Shown piece by piece: positions 14,495 through 18,108 of a DNA stretch of 18,108 nt. Source of the DNA: Balneolales bacterium (GTDB lineage Bacteria > Bacteroidota > Rhodothermia > Balneolales > Balneolaceae); contig JAURMN010000073.1 of assembly GCA_030830725.1 (NCBI GenBank), positions 1-18,108 on the forward strand. Reading direction: 5' to 3'. Made by a program: the position numbers and the translations under genes. Within the stretch, counting starts at the first letter, position 1. Each line of letters begins with the position of its first letter. The notes under the pieces were generated by a model. That model was not told the origin of the DNA and did not search any database. It saw only the letters and a list, made by a program, of their open reading frames with translations.

Positions 14495-16912
14495 ATGAAA
14501 AGCTCTCTCCATCTGCGGTTAACAAACTCTCTTTGCGCCTTTTTCCTCTTTGTTTTTATCATCCTTCAAGTGGATCTGTCACAGGCTCAAATCAAAGAGA
14601 GAATACAGGACCTAAACAAAACAGGTGCACCTCAATCATTCTCGATTGACTTATCTCTTCCAACTCCTCAAACTCAAAAAATCGAACAGGAAGAATGGAA
14701 GAAAAAAGTTGACCCTATGATTCTTTGGTCCACACTAGACGTGGACTTCACGGCCATGACTCGGCATAAAGTAAGCCGGGGGCTAGATGAAAATTCAATT
14801 GGTGTTCTGCTCAAGGTAGAGGACGAATCGGTTGTCAACACTCTTCCTGGTTTTACATTGACGGCTTGCTCTCCTCGCACGGATATTTGCAATGGGTATT
14901 TGGATCTAGATTACGTCCAACCGGTCGCCAGCAATCCGGGTGTCTTGAAAATGGAAGCTTCCCGAATTCAACACGCTCTCCATTACAATAGCCGAGCCAT
15001 GATCGGGGTAGATAAAATTCACGAAGGCCAGGAACTACCCCAACCCTACAAGGGTGAGGATGTGATTGTTGGAGTGATCGATTCCGGGATCGATTTTGAC
15101 CACCCTGACTTTCAGGCAGAGAATGGGACGCGATTGTTATACCTGTTAGAATATTCGGCAACTCAACCGGAACCCTATATCTGGAGCAAAAATGACATAG
15201 ACCAAAAGCCAGAAGAAGTCACACAAATTGACGGAGCTGGCGGATCGGGACATGGAACTCATGTGACAGGATCTGCCGCTGGCGGAGGGAAATCGGATGC
15301 TCAATTTACCGGAATGGCCCCTGAATCGGATATCATCTTTGTGAAGGGAATACGCGATCACCAAAGTAACGGTGGATTTGAAGACAATGATGTGCTCAAT
15401 GGAGTGAACACCATTTTTTCAGTGGCTGAACAACTTGGGAAACCCGCCGTTGTGAATCTTTCACTTGGAGGGAATTATGGGCCTATGGATGGAACCAGTT
15501 TGTATGAGCAATATTTAACTCAGCTTCAAGGAAAGGGGAAAATTATCGTGGCTGCAGCTGGGAATGAAGGCTTTGATTATTTGAATGCGAATACCACCAT
15601 ACTTACCGGAGAAATCACAGCCGTCACGAGCTATCCAACCGTCAAAGAGGAGTTTTTCACGACGATTTGGTATGACAAAGGCGCCATTACGAACTATCGT
15701 GTAATGGCCATTGGACTAAATCAACAGAATCAGTTTTACATTGCCGGTGATACGGATTGGTTAGCGACGGGAACGGATAATCTGACACAAGAGAGGGGAA
15801 TCGAATTGATCGATCCTGCGACGGAGAATCCAGCAGGATATATTTTACACTATTCTCAGAATGTCGAAGACGAAGGAAATGGAGATGGAGAGATTCAAAT
15901 CAAGGTGTTTGATGGATACGAAGTTGGTTCCGGATTACCCTTTGCCTATCTCGAAAATTATTTATGGATCACGTTTTTGAGTTCCGGTAGTGGGCCGGGT
16001 GGGGACTTTAACCTCTATTCGAATGGAGCAGAGAACTATCCCTATCAAGTGGTCGAATTTAACGGAACCCGTTTTTTACCCGGAAATCGAAATTACTCTG
16101 TTGGGACTCCTGCTACCGCGGATAGCGTGATTTCGGTAGGAGCATTTGTTTCTACAAATTCGTGGACCACCGATTTGAAGGGGCCGGCTAGTTTGAATTA
16201 TCCCTTGGACTTCGACCGATCTGAATTCTACACCCCTGAAATCGGAGAAATCGCCTATTTCTCAAGTAGAGGCCCAACCCGAGACGGGCGAATGGCACCC
16301 GTGATCACAGCTCCTGGAGATAAGATTTTTTCCGCCAGATCTTTTGATATCGAAACGTCGATTCTTCTGGAGTATGGGATGCATTTAATGGGTTCTGGAG
16401 ATTACGTCAGTATGCAGGGAACCAGCATGGCAACCCCGCATATCACGGGGATCATTGCATTAATGCTTCAGATTAATCCGAATCTGAGTTATAAAGAGAT
16501 TGTGGAGATCTTTTCAACCAGCGTTACTCGAGATGAACAAACCGGAAATTCGCCAAATAATATCTTCGGGTACGGACGGATTGACGCCTACAAAGCGATA
16601 AAGAGCACTCTTATCGCGACATATACGGAGTCTGATCCTGAAATCGCTACAGAGTTCAAACTTTTACAGAATTACCCGAATCCATTTAATCCATCCACGA
16701 CGATAGGTTTTATCTTGCCAAAAGGCTCGGATGTTTCGCTCGATGTGTACAGTATTACCGGCCAAAAAGTAGCGACTTTATTATCTGGACAACTTAGTCA
16801 AGGCTATCATGACGTTCAATTTGATGCCTCAGCGTTATCGACTGGGATCTATTATTATCGTTTGACCTCTGAGATGGGTGTGCAGACGAGGAGTATGATT
16901 CTGTTGAAATAG
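14495..16912 (+). CDS. Secreted subtilisin-family (S8) serine peptidase with type IX secretion sorting domain
   Basis: This 805-residue exported protease has a signal peptide (1-31, cleavage near SQA-Q), then a prodomain-like region to about 165. The catalytic triad is Asp196 (VIVGVIDSGIDFDHPDF), His253 (GSGHGTHVTG) and Ser644 (QGTSMATPHITG), with oxyanion Asn357 (AAAGNEG). About 165 residues of beta-rich sequence (roughly 365-530) are inserted between the oxyanion Asn and the SVGTPATADSVISVGAF strand, where simple subtilisins have only a short loop. The C-terminal 85 residues (721-805) contain NYPNPFNPSTTIGFILP, ITGQKVATLLSG and GIYYYRL, a type A sorting domain for export by the type IX system and probable cell-surface anchoring. 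The ATG at 14495 has GAGGA seven bases upstream. Substrate is unknown; the peptide transporter upstream could import its products, but this is speculation. Confidence 0.93.
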   Translation: MKSSLHLRLTNSLCAFFLFVFIILQVDLSQAQIKERIQDLNKTGAPQSFSIDLSLPTPQTQKIEQEEWKKKVDPMILWSTLDVDFTAMTRHKVSRGLDENSIGVLLKVEDESVVNTLPGFTLTACSPRTDICNGYLDLDYVQPVASNPGVLKMEASRIQHALHYNSRAMIGVDKIHEGQELPQPYKGEDVIVGVIDSGIDFDHPDFQAENGTRLLYLLEYSATQPEPYIWSKNDIDQKPEEVTQIDGAGGSGHGTHVTGSAAGGGKSDAQFTGMAPESDIIFVKGIRDHQSNGGFEDNDVLNGVNTIFSVAEQLGKPAVVNLSLGGNYGPMDGTSLYEQYLTQLQGKGKIIVAAAGNEGFDYLNANTTILTGEITAVTSYPTVKEEFFTTIWYDKGAITNYRVMAIGLNQQNQFYIAGDTDWLATGTDNLTQERGIELIDPATENPAGYILHYSQNVEDEGNGDGEIQIKVFDGYEVGSGLPFAYLENYLWITFLSSGSGPGGDFNLYSNGAENYPYQVVEFNGTRFLPGNRNYSVGTPATADSVISVGAFVSTNSWTTDLKGPASLNYPLDFDRSEFYTPEIGEIAYFSSRGPTRDGRMAPVITAPGDKIFSARSFDIETSILLEYGMHLMGSGDYVSMQGTSMATPHITGIIALMLQINPNLSYKEIVEIFSTSVTRDEQTGNSPNNIFGYGRIDAYKAIKSTLIATYTESDPEIATEFKLLQNYPNPFNPSTTIGFILPKGSDVSLDVYSITGQKVATLLSGQLSQGYHDVQFDASALSTGIYYYRLTSEMGVQTRSMILLK

Positions 16913-17040
16913 GCGAAAGTGTTGAAAAATGGGGGTGATATTGAGATCATATTCATTACCCCACTTGAATCTGCTGTGAATTTTAGTACTTTTCGTTCTT
17001 CTCAAATTCACTCAGATAACCTTTTACTCTCGATAATTCA
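16913..17040 (+). other. Spacer after the subtilase gene with a weak GC-rich hairpin
   Basis: This 128-base spacer includes TGGGG (16930-16934) and CCCCA (16959-16963), which can pair around an imperfect AT-rich interior (ATAT/ATAT). No good T-tract follows, so it is at best a weak terminator. The rest is AT-rich and must hold the promoter of the acetyltransferase-argG unit; no clear boxes were found. Confidence 0.35.
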
Positions 17041-17673
17041 TTGAATGAAGCCTCTTTCCTGATACGTGTTGCAGTATCGGATGACAAGATCTATTCCACA
17101 CTCATTACGGATGAAATGGAGGCGAGCGCTAAAGCTCGCGGAACAGGGATTGCAAAGCGCACTCCCGAGTACATTGAACAAAAGATGGATGAGGGGAAAG
17201 CAGTTATTGCTTTCGATTCGAAGGGCGAATGGGCGGGGTTCTGCTACATCGAAGAGTGGGGTCATGGGAAGTTTGTAGCGAACAGTGGATTGATTGTGGC
17301 CCCGCAGTATCGCAAAACGGGGGTTGCGAAGCAGATTAAGAAAAAGATTTTTCAGCTCTCTCGGGAGAAATATCCTACTGCCAAGATTTTTGGATTGACA
17401 ACGGGTCTCGCTGTGATGAAAATTAATAGTGAACTTGGGTATAAACCCGTTACCTATTCTGAACTCACAGACGACGAAAAATTTTGGAATGGGTGCAAAT
17501 CCTGTGTGAATTATGATATTTTGATGAGTAAGGATCGACAAACGTGTCTTTGTACGGCCATGCTCTACGATCCCAAAGACGGAGTTTCTCCTCAAGAAAC
17601 GAAAGAGTATTTCCAGGAGAAGAAATCGGTCTTTGAGCGATTGTTCAGAATTAAGTGGCTTAAATTGCGATAA
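17041..17673 (+). CDS. GNAT-family N-acetyltransferase of the arginine cluster (candidate N-acylglutamate synthase)
   Basis: This 210-residue GNAT acyltransferase sits 58 bases before argG, the position of a GNAT gene commonly found in Bacteroidota arginine clusters. The family's acetyl-CoA-binding motif A is visible as NSGLIVAPQYRKTGVAKQIK (81-100), with the pyrophosphate loop at Arg91-Lys97. It is preceded by AGFCYIEEWGHGKF (65-78). Four cysteines cluster near the C-terminal side (GCKSC, Cys152/155, and TCLC, Cys169/171), suggesting a metal or structural site unusual for a plain GNAT. By context it may acylate glutamate for arginine synthesis, replacing a classical ArgA; this is inference. 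The start is TTG at 17041, because the frame has no ATG or GTG between the upstream stop (17017) and the first beta strand. The nearby ATG at 17045 is out of frame. Confidence 0.82.
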   Translation: MNEASFLIRVAVSDDKIYSTLITDEMEASAKARGTGIAKRTPEYIEQKMDEGKAVIAFDSKGEWAGFCYIEEWGHGKFVANSGLIVAPQYRKTGVAKQIKKKIFQLSREKYPTAKIFGLTTGLAVMKINSELGYKPVTYSELTDDEKFWNGCKSCVNYDILMSKDRQTCLCTAMLYDPKDGVSPQETKEYFQEKKSVFERLFRIKWLKLR

Positions 17674-17731
17674 GCGGAGGTTGGAAGGAAGGCGAAATAA
17701 GCCTTTGTTCGAAATCACAGAAAAGACTGCC

Positions 17732-18108
17732 ATGGCACATAAACGAGTCGTTTTAGGATTTAGTGGTGGGCTCGACACCACATTTTGCGTGAAATACCTG
17801 GCAGAGGATCAGGGGTATGAGGTCCACACGGTTACGGTAAATACAGGTGGATTTTCCGCGGTTGAATTGGCCGACATTGAGCAACGAGCCCTTGAGCTTG
17901 GGGTGGCGACTCACACCACGATTGACGCCACCGTATCCTACTACCGCAGAATCATACGATACCTTGTTTTTGGTAACATTTTAAAAAATCAGACCTACCC
18001 GCTAAGTGTGTCGGCAGAGCGTTTATCTCAAGCGCTCCATCTGGTCGAACATGCCCGGAAAATTGAGGCTACAGCCATTGCTCATGGCTCGACCGGCGCC
18101 GGGAATGA
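17732..18108 (+). CDS. argG: Argininosuccinate synthase, N-terminal part (truncated by window end)
   Basis: Argininosuccinate synthase joins citrulline and aspartate with ATP to form argininosuccinate, the penultimate step of arginine synthesis. Only the first 125 residues are inside the window; the frame is open to the right edge. The ATP-binding PP-loop lies at 8-17 (LGFSGGLDTT; the usual SGGLDTS has Thr in place of Ser). GYEVHTVTVNTGGFS, GVATHTTIDAT, YPLSVSAERLSQA and the edge motif AHGSTGAGN all fit the Bacteroidota-type ArgG, which differs from the E. coli-like form. The ATG at 17732 gives the standard family N-terminus (MAHKRVVLGFSGG). The frame is open upstream and a purine-rich GGAGG/GGAAGGAAGG stretch lies at 17676-17693, about 40 bases from the ATG, too far for that start. 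It is co-directional with the acetyltransferase gene and probably co-transcribed. Confidence 0.95.
   Translation, partial: MAHKRVVLGFSGGLDTTFCVKYLAEDQGYEVHTVTVNTGGFSAVELADIEQRALELGVATHTTIDATVSYYRRIIRYLVFGNILKNQTYPLSVSAERLSQALHLVEHARKIEATAIAHGSTGAGN

Noticed and set aside
17045..17062. ATG at 17045 as start of the acetyltransferase
   Set aside because: It is in a different frame and meets a stop after a few codons; the coding frame begins at the TTG at 17041.
17038..17781. Long open frame of 247 codons on the minus strand across the acetyltransferase gene
   Set aside because: It lies antisense to a clearly coding GNAT gene and the start of argG, and its translation resembles no family. It is a shadow of the real coding strand.

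Overview
The window looks like part of a chromosome from the wider Bacteroidota group, most likely a deep branch such as Balneolota or Rhodothermota. Three signs support this. A secreted subtilase ends in a type IX secretion sorting domain of the NYPNPFNPSTTI kind. The argininosuccinate synthase is of the Bacteroidota type and sits behind its usual acetyltransferase gene. The base composition is moderate. Several starts carry clear Shine-Dalgarno sequences (the ABC ATPase, sigma factor and subtilase genes), which is less typical of core Bacteroidetes. The lineage is inferred from protein features only. No rRNA, tRNA, CRISPR array, insertion sequence or integrase was seen, and no gene-free stretch exceeds 300 bases.

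Layout. 2-373 (+) is the end of a protein with a probable PDZ remnant, closed by a terminator. 494-2688 (-) is a two-gene unit: a YqjM-type old yellow enzyme, then a Ca2+/Na+ antiporter coupled through a TAATG junction. 2830-4338 (+) is an orphan histidine ammonia-lyase gene, hutH. 4358-8663 (-) is a tight three-gene operon for a MacAB-like ABC efflux system: ATPase, two-module FtsX permease and membrane-fusion protein, with start-stop overlaps of 7 and 4 bases. Divergent from it, 8836-11249 (+) encodes a Spy/CpxP-like periplasmic protein, an ECF sigma factor, a small single-pass membrane protein (candidate anti-sigma factor) and a membrane-anchored second Spy/CnrX-like protein. 11365-12855 (+) is a POT-family peptide transporter, followed 15 bases later by mnmE (12871-14304). 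A structured spacer leads to a secreted S8 peptidase (14495-16912). The window ends with an acetyltransferase gene and the 5' part of argG, the start of an arginine cluster.

The most system-like block is 4358-11249. An ECF sigma factor and candidate anti-sigma are bracketed by two Spy/CpxP/CnrX-type periplasmic proteins, head-to-head with an envelope ABC efflux pump. This looks like an envelope-stress or metal/toxicant sensing module with an adjacent effector pump. The regulatory link is inferred from arrangement; no shared promoter motif could be established by eye. Other points to check are an altered G4 motif (TQMD) in MnmE, a compound inverted-repeat element between mnmE and the subtilase gene, and a four-cysteine cluster in the acetyltransferase upstream of argG.
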